DNA of 35,239 nucleotides, taken from the NCBI GenBank assembly GCA_002708445.1, contig PAOB01000043.1, positions 1 through 35,239 on the forward strand. Direction: 5' to 3'. Positions 24,712 through 34,217 of this stretch are shown one piece after another. The first letter of the stretch is position 1, and every line of letters begins with the position of its first letter. Both the position numbers and the translations under genes were made by a program. Below the pieces are notes generated by a model. The model saw only the letters and a program-made list of their open reading frames with translations, was not told the origin of the DNA and did not search any database. Origin of the DNA: Candidatus Arcticimaribacter sp. Lineage in GTDB: Bacteria; Bacteroidota; Bacteroidia; Flavobacteriales; Flavobacteriaceae.

Positions 24712-27297
24712 TTAATTTTTAAAACTCAATTCATTATTCTCAAAATCGATGCTAATTGAATCATTAGCTACAAGTTCTCCCGATAGAATTTTCTTAGAAA
24801 GCTCATTCAATATTTTACGTTGAATTAATCTTTTTATGGGTCGTGCTCCAAATTGAGGTTCATAACCAAGTGCTGCCAAATGGTCAATTACACCATCATT
24901 AAATTCTAAACGAATATTCTTTTTTTCCAGAAGTTCAATCAGTTTTTTTAATTGATGGTTAACTATTTGTCGAACCTCATCTTGGCTTAAAGGAGTAAAC
25001 ATTACAATCTCATCAATTCTATTCAAAAACTCATGTCTTATTGTTTGCTTCAATAAGTTGAGAACCTCCAATTTTGTGTTTTCTAAAACCGTTGATTGGC
25101 TTTTGTTATCGATCTTACCAAGATTCTCCTGAATGATGTGAGCTCCCATATTGGAGGTCATGATGATTATGGTATTCCTGAAATCTGCAACCCTCCCTTT
25201 GTTATCGGTCAATCTTCCTTCATCGAGTACTTGCAACAAGATATTGAACGTATCTGGATGTGCTTTTTCTATTTCATCCAATAGAACAACAGAATATGGT
25301 TTTCTCCTAACGGCCTCGGTAAGTTGCCCACCCTCTTCATAACCAACATATCCGGGAGGAGCTCCAACCAAACGACTGACAGCATGTTTTTCTTGATATT
25401 CACTCATGTCGATTCGGGTCATTGCTCCTTCATCGTTAAATAAAAATTCTGCTAGTGTTTTTGCTAGCTCTGTTTTACCAACCCCCGTAGTCCCCAAAAA
25501 CAAGAAAGTTCCAATAGGTTTTTGGCTATCCTGCAAATCTGCTCGACTTCTTCGAACAGCATCAGCAACAACACCAATGGCCTCGTTTTGTCCAATTACC
25601 CTTTTGTGAAGCTCTTCCTCTAATTTCAATAATTTTAATCGATCACTTTGAAGCATTTTGGAAACAGGAATACCCGTCCATTTGGCAACAACCTCAGCAA
25701 TATCCCCTGAGTCCACCTCTTCTTTTATCAGTGCATTTTCTTGATTTTCTATTAATTTTTTTTGCAATTCATCCAGCAGTTCATGTTCTTTTTGAATTTT
25801 GCCGTAACGCAATTCAGCTACTAAACCAAAATTACCTTCACGTTCAGCTTTATCTGCTGCGCTTTTGAATTGCTCAATATTGGTTTTTACTTTTTGAATT
25901 GAATCTACCAACTCTTTTTCTAATTTCCACTGAGCAAAAATACTTTTACGATTTTCTTTTAAATCAGCGAGTTCTTTTTTGAGGACAGCAATTTTATCTT
26001 TATCGTTTTCTCGCTTAATAGCTTCCAATTCAATTTCACTTTGCATGATTTTTCGATCATAAACATCCAGCTCTTCTGGTTTCGAGTTTATTTCCATTCT
26101 TAACTTTGAGGAAGCTTCATCAATCAAATCAATTGCTTTATCGGGTAAAAATCGATCTGAAATGTAACGTTGAGAAAGTTCAACAGCTGAAATAATAGCA
26201 CTGTCTTTGATCCTTACTTTGTGATGGCTTTCATATTTTCCTTTTATCCCTCTGAGAATTGATATGGAACTTTCCTTATCCGGTTCATCTACCATGACTT
26301 TTTGAAAACGACGTTCCAGCGCTTTGTCTTTTTCAAAATACTTTTGGTATTCATCCAAAGTTGTAGCTCCAATAACCCGAAGTTCTCCACGAGCCAAAGC
26401 TGGTTTCAAAATATTTGCGGCATCCATTGCACCCTCTCCACCTCCAGCTCCCACCAAAGTGTGAATTTCATCAATGAATAAAACTATTCTCCCAGCCCCG
26501 TTTATTACCTCTTTTACTACTGATTTTAAACGTTCTTCAAACTCACCTTTGTACTTTGCTCCGGCAATTAAAGAACTAATATCCAAGGAATAAATTATTT
26601 TGTCTTTTAAATTTTCTGGAATGTCCTCTTTAACTAATCGATTGGCTAAGCCCTCTGCTATTGCAGTTTTTCCAGTTCCCGGTTCACCTATCAAAATGGG
26701 ATTATTTTTATTACGCCTGGATAGAATTTGTAATATTCTTCGGATTTCTACATCTCTTCCAATAACAGGATCTAGCTTTTCATCTAATGCCAATCGATTT
26801 AAATTTCTTGCATATTTATCAAGAGCATTGTAGGTGTCTTCCTGTGTTGGTGAAGTTACTTTTGTGCCCTTTCGTAATTCTTTGATGATGTCTTTTAAGC
26901 CTTTTTGGGTTAATCCAAAATCTTTTAACAATTGTGAAGCACTGTCTTTGGCCTCAATAATCGATAAGATCAAATGCTCAATTGATATGAATTCATCCTT
27001 CATTTTATTTGCAGTTAATTCTGCACCATTTAGTGTCTTTTGAGCATCTAACGATAAGCTTATCGTTCCACCTTGAACTCTTACAAAACTTTGCAAGATC
27101 TTTCCTAGTTTTTGATTGAAAGGCTGAACATCAACACCGGCTTTTTTGAGAATGTAGGGTAAAACATTTTGATCAATTTCTGATATTCCTTTCAGGATAT
27201 GTGCATTTTGAATTTGCTGATGTTCCAATTCAAGACATACTTGTTGCGCTTTTTGGAGCGCTTCCTGGGATTTCAATGTGTATTTATTGTAATTCAT
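24712..27297 (-). CDS. clpB: ATP-dependent disaggregase ClpB (Hsp100)
   Basis: 861 residues, the normal ClpB size. An N-terminal Clp repeat domain (1-145) is followed by AAA+ module 1 with Walker A GEPGTGKT (204-211) and Walker [15 protein letters not shown]. The long coiled-coil middle domain (about 400-530, rich in Lys/Glu) separates ClpB from ClpA/ClpC. AAA+ module 2 has [16 protein letters not shown] and [11 protein letters not shown], then the C-terminal small domain ([21 protein letters not shown]). It works with the DnaK system to pull proteins out of aggregates in the cytosol. There is no ClpP-binding loop evident. It lies 124 bp downstream of the LysR gene on the same strand; I could not find a convincing promoter in that gap. 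Confidence 0.97.
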   Translation of the reverse strand: MNYNKYTLKSQEALQKAQQVCLELEHQQIQNAHILKGISEIDQNVLPYILKKAGVDVQPFNQKLGKILQSFVRVQGGTISLSLDAQKTLNGAELTANKMKDEFISIEHLILSIIEAKDSASQLLKDFGLTQKGLKDIIKELRKGTKVTSPTQEDTYNALDKYARNLNRLALDEKLDPVIGRDVEIRRILQILSRRNKNNPILIGEPGTGKTAIAEGLANRLVKEDIPENLKDKIIYSLDISSLIAGAKYKGEFEERLKSVVKEVINGAGRIVLFIDEIHTLVGAGGGEGAMDAANILKPALARGELRVIGATTLDEYQKYFEKDKALERRFQKVMVDEPDKESSISILRGIKGKYESHHKVRIKDSAIISAVELSQRYISDRFLPDKAIDLIDEASSKLRMEINSKPEELDVYDRKIMQSEIELEAIKRENDKDKIAVLKKELADLKENRKSIFAQWKLEKELVDSIQKVKTNIEQFKSAADKAEREGNFGLVAELRYGKIQKEHELLDELQKKLIENQENALIKEEVDSGDIAEVVAKWTGIPVSKMLQSDRLKLLKLEEELHKRVIGQNEAIGVVADAVRRSRADLQDSQKPIGTFLFLGTTGVGKTELAKTLAEFLFNDEGAMTRIDMSEYQEKHAVSRLVGAPPGYVGYEEGGQLTEAVRRKPYSVVLLDEIEKAHPDTFNILLQVLDEGRLTDNKGRVADFRNTIIIMTSNMGAHIIQENLGKIDNKSQSTVLENTKLEVLNLLKQTIRHEFLNRIDEIVMFTPLSQDEVRQIVNHQLKKLIELLEKKNIRLEFNDGVIDHLAALGYEPQFGARPIKRLIQRKILNELSKKILSGELVANDSISIDFENNELSFKN

Positions 27298-27393
27298 AAA
27301 GTGGGTATTGATTAGAATTTACATTCAAAGAAATCAAAGGATGTACCACAGTTGTTTTGTGTCATTTTGGCGGCTATGTAGCTGTTTATTAAT

Positions 27394-27404
27394 GACATAA
27401 TGTC
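27394..27404. repeat. Short palindrome upstream of clpB
   Basis: GACAT and ATGTC flank a central A in the 124-bp gap between the LysR gene stop and the clpB start. It could be an operator or part of the LysR transcript end. With a one-base centre it cannot form a good hairpin. Nothing else is evident in this gap. Confidence 0.25.
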
Positions 27405-27421
27405 TTTTTTATGAATTTTCT

Positions 27422-28339
27422 TTACTTCATGACATCATCAAAAAGCTGAGTTTTTTCGGAATCAAGCAACTCAATGATGTTGACCAAAGCGGGATTTCGA
27501 TTGTTGCTGTTCCAAACAGCGGATAGAACAGTACGTTGTGGAAGCTGATCCAATTCGATAAATTTTACCCCTTTTGCAGAATTCATTTGTAAAGATTTTG
27601 GAACGATAGAAATCCCTAAATGATGAGTTACCAATTTGTAAATTGTATTTGAATGAATCGTATTGTGAGATACTATTGGAGAAAAACCACTGTCTTTAAA
27701 AAGCTGAAGAACTGTTTGATAATAGGAAGGACTGTACTTTTGATCGAACAAAATAAAAGGTTCGTCTTTGAGCTGCGCCAAGCTCTTAAAATTACTTTGA
27801 TCCAAAGGGTGGTCCTGAGGTAAAACGAGGCAAAAAGGTTCCCTCAATACGGCTCTAAACTCTAGTCCTCGTGGAATATTTTCTAGGCGTACAAATGCTA
27901 AGTCCAGCTCTTGAACCAATAAACCCTCTATTTGCTTTTGATTGTCCATTTCTCTTAAATTGAAGAGTATCTTGGGATGCATCTTTCGAAAGGAGAGCAA
28001 AAGGTCTGGGATGATCTTTTGCATAGCAGATCCCACATATCCTAATTTCAAATTTCCTTGTTTCCCCTGATCAATCAACTTTGTGTGTTCAATAATCTGA
28101 TCCAATTTTCTAAAATAATGGGTCATTTCTCCCTTGAGATATGCTCCTGGAGGAGTCAAAACTACTTTTCGTGTATGTCTGTCGAAAAGTTTAACACCCA
28201 ATTGATTTTCCAATTCTTTGATCTGTTTACTCAATCCCGGCTGGGATATGAATAAGCGCTCTGCTGCTTTTCGAAAATGAAGCTCTTCTGCTACAGCCAA
28301 AAAAAACTGTAAGTGTCGATAACTTAATTGATAATTCAT
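27422..28339 (-). CDS. LysR family transcriptional regulator, probable regulator of the hut operon
   Basis: 305 residues, the standard LysR size. The N-terminal winged helix-turn-helix (about residues 5-65) has RHLQFFLAVAEELHFRKAAERL, then SQPGLSKQIKELENQLGVKLFDR as the recognition-helix region. The rest (about 90-295) is the periplasmic-binding-like effector domain. It is transcribed divergently from hutH with a 77-bp intergenic region holding repeated CTTAT/ATAAG elements. LysR proteins commonly control the adjacent divergent operon and bind the pathway intermediate; for hut genes that could be urocanate or histidine. This is by position and family habit. It is not HutC (GntR family) nor HutP, so the regulator type is less common for hut. 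Confidence 0.9.
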   Translation of the reverse strand: MNYQLSYRHLQFFLAVAEELHFRKAAERLFISQPGLSKQIKELENQLGVKLFDRHTRKVVLTPPGAYLKGEMTHYFRKLDQIIEHTKLIDQGKQGNLKLGYVGSAMQKIIPDLLLSFRKMHPKILFNLREMDNQKQIEGLLVQELDLAFVRLENIPRGLEFRAVLREPFCLVLPQDHPLDQSNFKSLAQLKDEPFILFDQKYSPSYYQTVLQLFKDSGFSPIVSHNTIHSNTIYKLVTHHLGISIVPKSLQMNSAKGVKFIELDQLPQRTVLSAVWNSNNRNPALVNIIELLDSEKTQLFDDVMK

Positions 28340-28349
28340 GATTATTAAT

Positions 28350-28387
28350 CTTATGCTTATATGGTCTTATTAGGTATTAAATATAAG
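28350..28387. promoter_or_regulatory. CTTAT/ATAAG repeat array, probable LysR operator for hut
   Basis: CTTAT occurs at 28350-28354, 28356-28360 and 28366-28370, and its inverse ATAAG at 28383-28387. CTTATAT (28356-28362) and ATATAAG (28381-28387) form a 7-bp inverted repeat. The inner CTTAT and ATAAG are 12 bp apart, with T28370 and A28382 separated by 11 bases as in the LysR T-N11-A box. The array fills the gap between the divergent LysR gene and hutH. Confidence 0.5.
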
Positions 28388-28389
28388 TG

Positions 28390-28397
28390 TAATTTTA
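28390..28397 (+). promoter_or_regulatory. -7 element candidate for the hut operon
   Basis: TAATTTTA, close to TAnnTTTG, ends 19 bp before the hutH ATG and follows the CTTAT/ATAAG array directly. This places the array where an activator of hut would bind, around the -33 region and upstream. Confidence 0.35.
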
Positions 28398-28416
28398 GGT
28401 TAAAATCCTGTACTGA

Positions 28417-29913
28417 ATGAATTTTAATTTTGGATTAGAAAAATTGACATTAAAAAAAGTAATGCAATTGACGGAGGGAACCCGGGCAGGAATCTTACTC
28501 CCTGAGGTAATCGCCAGAATCCAAAAAAGCAATGAAATTGTTCAAAATATCGTTCACTCTAAAAAAGCTGTTTACGGGATCAATACTGGGTTTGGTCCAT
28601 TATGCGATACTCTTATTTCTGCAAAACAAACCAACACACTCCAACGAAATTTGTTGATTACTCATGCGGTAGGAGTCGGTAAACCCATTGATAAAAAGCT
28701 TTCAAAAATCATGATGATTTGTAAGGTTCATGCATTGTGTCAAGGATACTCTGGAATACGCCTAAAAGTGATCGAACGAATTTTGTTTTGTATTGAAAAT
28801 GATTTACTCCCAGTAGTTCCTGAGCAAGGTTCTGTTGGTGCATCTGGTGACTTAGCACCTTTATCTCATCTTTTCTTACCGCTTATTGGAGAGGGAGAAT
28901 TTTGGGTAAACGACAAAATTGTTGCTGCCAAAAAAGTTTTATCTGATCACAATCTAAAACCAATTGTTCTTGAGGCAAAAGAGGGTTTAGCATTAATCAA
29001 CGGGACTCAATTCATACTTGCACATGCTTTAATTGGTTTAGAGAAGATGAATTACTTGCTCGATTTAGCTGATGTTGCAGGAGCCATGAGCCTTGAGGGC
29101 TTCCAAGGGAGTGCTGCTCCGTTTAAGAGTGCATTACATAAAATACGCCCTTTTAAAGGATCACAAAAAGTTGCCAAACGAATGCGCTTACTTCTCAAGG
29201 ATTCTGAAAATTTAAATGCCCATAAAGATTGTGATCGTGTGCAAGACCCGTATTCAATTCGATGCATTCCACAAGTTCATGGAGCCTCACGAAATGCTTT
29301 TTATCATCTCAAAGATCTGGTAACTGTTGAACTCAATGCGGTAACCGACAACCCCATAATTTTAAGTGAAAACGAAATTATTTCGGGCGGTAACTTTCAC
29401 GGGCAACCCTTGGCAATAGCATTGGATTATGCATCTATTGCTGCATCGGAACTGGGAAATATTTCTGATCGCCGCTGTTATCTTTTACTAGAAGGTAAAT
29501 ATGGATTGCCCCGATTACTCACTGAAAAAGGGGGAGTGAATTCTGGGTTTATGATTCCTCAATACACAACCGCAGCACTGGTTACCGAAAACAAATCGCT
29601 TTGTTTTCCTCCCTCTGCTGATAGTGTACCCACCTCTTTGGGTCAAGAAGATCATGTTTCTATGGGAAGTATTTCGGGACGAAAATTCAATCAGATTTTG
29701 GGTAATCTAGAAAAAATCCTCGCTGTAGAATTGATGTATGCTGCACAAGCTTTAGAATTTCGAGGTTCCCACAAATGCTCTGCAATAATCGAAAAAAACC
29801 ATCGCCTCATTCGTTCAAAAGTTCGAAAACTAGAAGAAGATCGACTGCTAAAAAATGACATCCATTCGATGATAAAAATGGTAACTAATCAATCTTTTAC
29901 AGTAAAAAAATGA
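28417..29913 (+). CDS. hutH: Histidine ammonia-lyase HutH
   Basis: 498 residues, the normal size. It converts histidine to urocanate plus ammonia, the first step of the hut pathway, in the cytosol. The MIO cofactor arises from Ala142-Ser143-Gly144 in GSVGASGDLAPLSH, which is intact. Other family blocks are YGINTGFGPL (about 53-62), the QDPYSIRC-type segment here VQDPYSIRCIPQVHGASR (about 270-287) and ISGGNFHGQPLA (about 320). The C-terminal SADSVPTSLGQEDHVSMG is also complete. It is first in the hutHUIG unit and its stop overlaps the hutU start (ATGA), so the two are translationally coupled. Divergent LysR gene upstream. Confidence 0.97.
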   Translation: MNFNFGLEKLTLKKVMQLTEGTRAGILLPEVIARIQKSNEIVQNIVHSKKAVYGINTGFGPLCDTLISAKQTNTLQRNLLITHAVGVGKPIDKKLSKIMMICKVHALCQGYSGIRLKVIERILFCIENDLLPVVPEQGSVGASGDLAPLSHLFLPLIGEGEFWVNDKIVAAKKVLSDHNLKPIVLEAKEGLALINGTQFILAHALIGLEKMNYLLDLADVAGAMSLEGFQGSAAPFKSALHKIRPFKGSQKVAKRMRLLLKDSENLNAHKDCDRVQDPYSIRCIPQVHGASRNAFYHLKDLVTVELNAVTDNPIILSENEIISGGNFHGQPLAIALDYASIAASELGNISDRRCYLLLEGKYGLPRLLTEKGGVNSGFMIPQYTTAALVTENKSLCFPPSADSVPTSLGQEDHVSMGSISGRKFNQILGNLEKILAVELMYAAQALEFRGSHKCSAIIEKNHRLIRSKVRKLEEDRLLKNDIHSMIKMVTNQSFTVKK

Positions 29914-31922
29914 CTCCAAAAACAACTGCATTTGAGGCTCAAATTCTTCAGGGGATCCCAGACAAATTGCCCCCGCAATACATCGCCCCAAAAAATATTA
30001 ATCGAGCACCTAAAAGAAAAGACAGTTTGTCTAAAGAAGAAAAGCAATTGGCAATTCGAAATGCCTTGCGTTATTTCCCCAAACATTGGCATTCTGTTTT
30101 GGGTGAAGAATTTGCAACAGAACTTTTGGACTATGGCAGAATTTACATGTTCCGATTCAAGCCTTCTTATGCTATTTTTGCACGTCCCATTTCAGAATAT
30201 CCTGCTCAATCTATTCAGGCTGCAGGAATTATGCTAATGATTCAAAACAACCTTAATCCAGAGGTTGCTCAACATCCAGAAGAATTAATCACTTATGGAG
30301 GTAATGGTGCTGTTTTTCAAAATTGGGCACAGTACCTAATTACCATGCAATATTTGGCTCAAATGACAGACCAACAAACCCTGCACCTCTACTCCGGTCA
30401 CCCTATGGGTTTATTTCCTTCCTCAAAAGAAGCTCCTCGAGTTGTGGTTACCAACGGGTTGATGATCCCCAATTATTCAAAACCAAACTCTTGGGAAAAA
30501 TTAAATGCCTTGGGAGTTACTCAATACGGTCAAATGACTGCAGGTTCATTTATGTACATTGGTCCGCAAGGGATTGTTCATGGTACTACTATTACCCTTT
30601 TAAATGCCTTTCGAATGATTTTGAGTCCCAAAGAAACTGTTGCCGGGAAGATTTTCCTGACTGCTGGTTTGGGAGGGATGAGTGGCGCACAACCCAAAGC
30701 AGGAAATATTTGTGGATGTATCACGGTCTGCGCAGAAATAAACCCTAAAGCGGCAATCAAAAGACACGAACAAGGTTGGGTAGATGAATTGATTTTCGAC
30801 TTACCGTCTTTAGTCAAACGCATCAAAACAGCACAAAAAAACAATGAAATTGTTTCAATAGCATTCATCGGAAATGTTGTGGACGTTTGGGAATGCTTTG
30901 ACCATGAAAACATTCACGTTCAATTAGGATCGGACCAAACCTCGCTTCACATTCCGTGGACGGGTGGCTACTACCCTGTTGGACTGACTTATGAGGAATC
31001 CAATCAAATGCTTCGTCAGAATCCAGAGTTGTTTAAAAAATACGTGCAGAAGTCCCTAAAGCGTCATGCTGCTGCTGTTCAAAAACACACCGAAAAAGGC
31101 ACTTATTTTTTTGATTATGGAAATGCTTTTTTACTTGAGGCGTCTCGAGCTGGAGCATCGGTAATGGCAGTAAATAAAGTCGATTTTAAGTATCCATCTT
31201 ATGTTCAAGATATTCTAGGCCCTCTGTGTTTTGACTACGGTTTTGGTCCATTCCGATGGGTTTGTGTATCGGGTAAACCAGAAGATTTGGATAAAACAGA
31301 TTCCATTGCTCTTGAAGTGATGCAAGAAATTGAAAAAACAGCCCCTCCCGAAATTAAACTACAAATCCAAGACAACATTAGATGGATTAAGGATGCAAAA
31401 AATAATAAGTTAGTTGTTGGTTCTCAAGCTCGTATCTTGTATGCAGATTCAGAAGGGCGGATAAAAATAGCCCAGGCATTCAATGCCTCCATTGCCAGAA
31501 ATGAAATCGGCCCAATCGTTTTGGGTAGAGATCATCATGATGTAAGTGGAACAGATTCTCCTTATCGAGAAACTTCAAACATTTACGACGGCAGTAAGTT
31601 TACTGCAGATATGGCAATTCACAATGTGATAGGAGACGGTTTCAGAGGTGCGACTTGGGTATCAATACACAATGGAGGTGGTGTTGGTTGGGGTGAAGTT
31701 ATCAACGGTGGTTTTGGAATGTTACTGGACGGTAGTAATGAAGCATCTGAACGGTTAAAAAACATGCTGTTTTATGATGTCAACAATGGAGTTGCTCGCC
31801 GAAGTTGGGCTAGAAACAAAGAGGCTGTTTTTGCAATCAAAAGAGAAATGAAACGAACTCCCAATCTAAAAGTTACTTTACCTAATCTGGTAGAAGATTC
31901 TATCATAAATGAACTTTTTTAA
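29910..31922 (+). CDS. hutU: Urocanate hydratase HutU (long form)
   Basis: 670 residues. It hydrates urocanate to imidazolone propionate using tightly bound NAD+, the second step of the pathway. The family NAD-binding segment is GLGGMSGAQPKAGNICGC (about 253-270), and further strong blocks include LYSGHPMGLFPS (about 155-166), IPWTGGYYPVG (about 348-358) and GGGVGWGEVINGGFGM near the C-terminus. The length is greater than the 555-560 residues of the Bacillus/Pseudomonas enzyme but agrees with the long form found in Bacteroidota and in animals (UROC1). The start overlaps hutH by 4 bp and the stop abuts the hutI ATG. Confidence 0.96.
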   Translation: MTPKTTAFEAQILQGIPDKLPPQYIAPKNINRAPKRKDSLSKEEKQLAIRNALRYFPKHWHSVLGEEFATELLDYGRIYMFRFKPSYAIFARPISEYPAQSIQAAGIMLMIQNNLNPEVAQHPEELITYGGNGAVFQNWAQYLITMQYLAQMTDQQTLHLYSGHPMGLFPSSKEAPRVVVTNGLMIPNYSKPNSWEKLNALGVTQYGQMTAGSFMYIGPQGIVHGTTITLLNAFRMILSPKETVAGKIFLTAGLGGMSGAQPKAGNICGCITVCAEINPKAAIKRHEQGWVDELIFDLPSLVKRIKTAQKNNEIVSIAFIGNVVDVWECFDHENIHVQLGSDQTSLHIPWTGGYYPVGLTYEESNQMLRQNPELFKKYVQKSLKRHAAAVQKHTEKGTYFFDYGNAFLLEASRAGASVMAVNKVDFKYPSYVQDILGPLCFDYGFGPFRWVCVSGKPEDLDKTDSIALEVMQEIEKTAPPEIKLQIQDNIRWIKDAKNNKLVVGSQARILYADSEGRIKIAQAFNASIARNEIGPIVLGRDHHDVSGTDSPYRETSNIYDGSKFTADMAIHNVIGDGFRGATWVSIHNGGGVGWGEVINGGFGMLLDGSNEASERLKNMLFYDVNNGVARRSWARNKEAVFAIKREMKRTPNLKVTLPNLVEDSIINELF

Positions 31923-33164
31923 ATGCAGATACTTTTTAAAAATATCAAGGAGTTAATTCAGGTTCGTGAAAAAACTGAGGTTTTTGTTTCGGGGAAAGCA
32001 ATGAAAACTTTACCCAGTATTCAGAATGCTTATTTACTCATAAAAAAAGGGGTGATTGCAAGCTTCGGCCCAATGACCGATTGTCCTGAATTTGAAGTTG
32101 ATGAAATTGTAGATGCAACAGGAAAAATGATCTTACCCTCTTGGTGCGATTCACACACACATTTGGTTTATGCAGGAAATCGAGAAAGAGAATTTGAGGA
32201 TCGGATCAACGGACTTAGTTACAAAGAAATCGCCGAAAAAGGAGGTGGAATCTTAAATTCAGCAAAGGTTTTAGAAAACACATCTCTAAAAGATTTGTAC
32301 CTCCAAAGTAAAGTAAGACTTGAAGATGTAATGCGTCTGGGTACAGGAGCTATTGAAATTAAATCGGGTTATGGCTTAACACCTAAGTCGGAATTAAAAA
32401 TGTTACGCGTAATCAAGCGTTTACAGAAAGAATATTCCATTCCTATCCGAGCTACTTTTTTGGCGGCTCATGCGGTTCCAAAAGCCTATGAAAACAAGAA
32501 GAAGTTGTTTCTCAAAACAATGTTAGAAGAAACCTTACCCATTATTCAAGCGGAAAATTTAGCTACTGCTATTGATGTTTTTTGTGAAAAGGGTTATTTT
32601 ACCTCTGAAGATACCGCCTATGTTTTAAAAACTGCACAACCTTATGGTCTAAAACCTAAAATTCATGTAAACCAATTTAACGCAATAGGAGGAGTTGCCG
32701 TTGGGGTTCGTTTCAAAGCCCTTTCGGTAGATCACCTTGAACTTATTTGTGATGAGGATTTAGCTGTTTTGGCAGGAAGTAAAACCATTCCAGTTGCTTT
32801 ACCTGGCTGTTCCTTTTTTCTGGGAATACCATACACCCCAGCACGAAAAATATTAGATGCTGGACTTCCTCTGGCTTTGGCTTCGGATTACAACCCCGGA
32901 TCTGCTCCCTCTGGAAACATGAATTTTGTTGTTTCAACAGCATGCGTAAAAATGAAAATGACACCTCAAGAAGTCATCAATGCCGCAACAATCAATGGAG
33001 CTTTTGCAATGGGTGTAGAACAGGAGGTTGGATCAATAACTTTAGGTAAAAAGGCTAACTTAATTTTGACAAAACCCATTCAATCGCTAACTGCACTCCC
33101 GTATTCCTTTGGGTCAAACTTGATTGAAAAAGTTTATGTAAACGGTAAAGCACTAAATAAATAA
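31923..33164 (+). CDS. hutI: Imidazolonepropionase HutI
   Basis: 413 residues, typical length. It opens the ring of imidazolone propionate to N-formimino-glutamate, the third step. An amidohydrolase-fold enzyme: metal ligands His78 and His80 in DSHTHLVYAGNREREFE, followed by the family KGGGI loop. Then come IEIKSGYGLT (about 143-152), a downstream AAHAVP metal His, HVNQF and SDYNPGSAPSGN (about 321-332) with the catalytic Asp. All expected residues are present. It starts immediately after the hutU stop with no gap and is followed by hutG after 2 bp, consistent with a single mRNA. Confidence 0.96.
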   Translation: MQILFKNIKELIQVREKTEVFVSGKAMKTLPSIQNAYLLIKKGVIASFGPMTDCPEFEVDEIVDATGKMILPSWCDSHTHLVYAGNREREFEDRINGLSYKEIAEKGGGILNSAKVLENTSLKDLYLQSKVRLEDVMRLGTGAIEIKSGYGLTPKSELKMLRVIKRLQKEYSIPIRATFLAAHAVPKAYENKKKLFLKTMLEETLPIIQAENLATAIDVFCEKGYFTSEDTAYVLKTAQPYGLKPKIHVNQFNAIGGVAVGVRFKALSVDHLELICDEDLAVLAGSKTIPVALPGCSFFLGIPYTPARKILDAGLPLALASDYNPGSAPSGNMNFVVSTACVKMKMTPQEVINAATINGAFAMGVEQEVGSITLGKKANLILTKPIQSLTALPYSFGSNLIEKVYVNGKALNK

Positions 33165-33166
33165 AT

Positions 33167-34027
33167 ATGGATGCGATTGATCTGAACATCTATGAGCTAA
33201 ACTATGTCCCTCCCAAGCAAGAACTGTGGAAAGGTCGTGCATCTGCTTTAGAACTCAATGTTCAGTATTGGTGTCAACAGATCGAATGCCACAATTTACA
33301 AAACGATTTAACCGCAGTTGAAAAGCCCCATTTTGCAATCATCGGATATGCTTGTGATGAGGGAGTAAGACGAAACCAAGGGAGGGTTGGCGCTAAAAAT
33401 GGGCCGGAGGCTATTCGAAAACAACTGAGCCGTTTTGCCTTCAATCATCCTCCGAAAAGAATAATAGACTTTGGGAATATTATCCCTGTTGAAGAGGATA
33501 TGGAAAGCTGTCAAGCTGCACTTGCTCGGGTTACAGAACAGTTGCTCTCACAAAATATTTTTCCAATCGTATTGGGTGGAGGACACGATGTTGCCTTTGG
33601 ACATTTTATGGGAATTGAACGAGCCATCCAAAAAAGAGGAATTCATTCCATAGGAATCATCAACTTCGATGCGCATTTTGATTTACGCCCTTCAAAAGAA
33701 CAGCCCAATTCAGGCACTCCATTCTATCAAATTCTTAACGGATATAAAAACAGTGTGGCCTATTTTGTCTTAGGTATCCAAACTGCTGCAAACAGCCCTC
33801 AATTATTTGAAATTGCTAAACAGAAAGGGGTAAACTACCTGTTGAATAATGTTTGTGAGCCTAGTTCGATAATGGAAGTCAAAAATCAACTAGATGCATT
33901 CATTCAGCAGCACGACTACCTTTATGTAACTATTGATTTAGACGGTTTTTCTTCCGCCTATGCTCCGGGGGTTAGTGCCTCTTCTCCGCTAGGATTTTCT
34001 CCATCTTTTGTCTTTGATCTTTTATAA
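33167..34027 (+). CDS. hutG: Formimidoylglutamase HutG, truncated by an in-frame TAA
   Basis: An arginase-superfamily enzyme for the last hut step (N-formimino-glutamate to glutamate plus formamide). The manganese ligands are intact: His140 in GGGHD, Asp168/His170/Asp172 in NFDAHFD, and Asp257/Asp259 in TIDLDGF. The reading frame stops at codon 287 (TAA, 34025-34027), giving 286 residues against about 310-330 for the family. Directly after the stop the same frame runs on for 43 codons of recognisable HutG C-terminus to a TAA at 34157-34159. The missing part includes the D-x-A-E-L-N-P block, whose Glu contacts substrate in arginases. The 286-residue product is therefore probably inactive unless the stop is read through, or unless the TAA is a sequence error. 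Last gene of hutHUIG, 2 bp after hutI. Confidence 0.85.
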   Translation: MDAIDLNIYELNYVPPKQELWKGRASALELNVQYWCQQIECHNLQNDLTAVEKPHFAIIGYACDEGVRRNQGRVGAKNGPEAIRKQLSRFAFNHPPKRIIDFGNIIPVEEDMESCQAALARVTEQLLSQNIFPIVLGGGHDVAFGHFMGIERAIQKRGIHSIGIINFDAHFDLRPSKEQPNSGTPFYQILNGYKNSVAYFVLGIQTAANSPQLFEIAKQKGVNYLLNNVCEPSSIMEVKNQLDAFIQQHDYLYVTIDLDGFSSAYAPGVSASSPLGFSPSFVFDLL

Positions 34028-34159
34028 CACCTTTTCCAAACCCAAAAAATTGTTGCTATGGATTTAGCCGAATTGAATCCCAAATTTGACCGAGATGACA
34101 CCACTGCTCGATTAGCTGCTCATCTTTTGGATGCTGTAGTTGGTATGAAAAACTTTTAA
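34028..34159 (+). pseudogene. hutG: C-terminal remainder of hutG downstream of the in-frame stop
   Basis: 43 codons plus TAA, in the same frame as hutG. The translation reads HLFQTQKIVA, then MDLAELNPKFDRDDTTARLA, then AHLLDAVVGMKNF, which is the usual end of HutG/ureohydrolase proteins (D-x-A-E-x-N-P, D-x-x-x-x-T-A-x-L-A-A). No frame change is needed to join it to the upstream part. No obvious independent start: an in-frame ATG exists just before GATTTAGCC, but the fragment would not fold alone. Confidence 0.8.
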
Positions 34160-34217
34160 CCAATAAGTTCAAATACAAAAGAATTCGGATTATCTTAGCT
34201 CAGTTTAAAAAAAAATT

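Noticed and set aside
27298-27421. Heat-shock type promoter for clpB
   Set aside because: I looked for TAnnTTTG with a TTG -33 element and for sigma-32-like or CIRCE-like elements on the minus strand and found no convincing match; only the short GACAT/ATGTC palindrome stands out.
30323-30748. 141-codon ORF in another frame inside hutU
   Set aside because: Its translation is Cys/Ser/Arg-rich without family resemblance and lies entirely within the strongly conserved hutU frame; it is a shadow.
33960-34160. Frameshift in hutG
   Set aside because: The downstream HutG C-terminus is in the same frame as the upstream part; only the TAA codon separates them, so this is a nonsense codon and not a frameshift.
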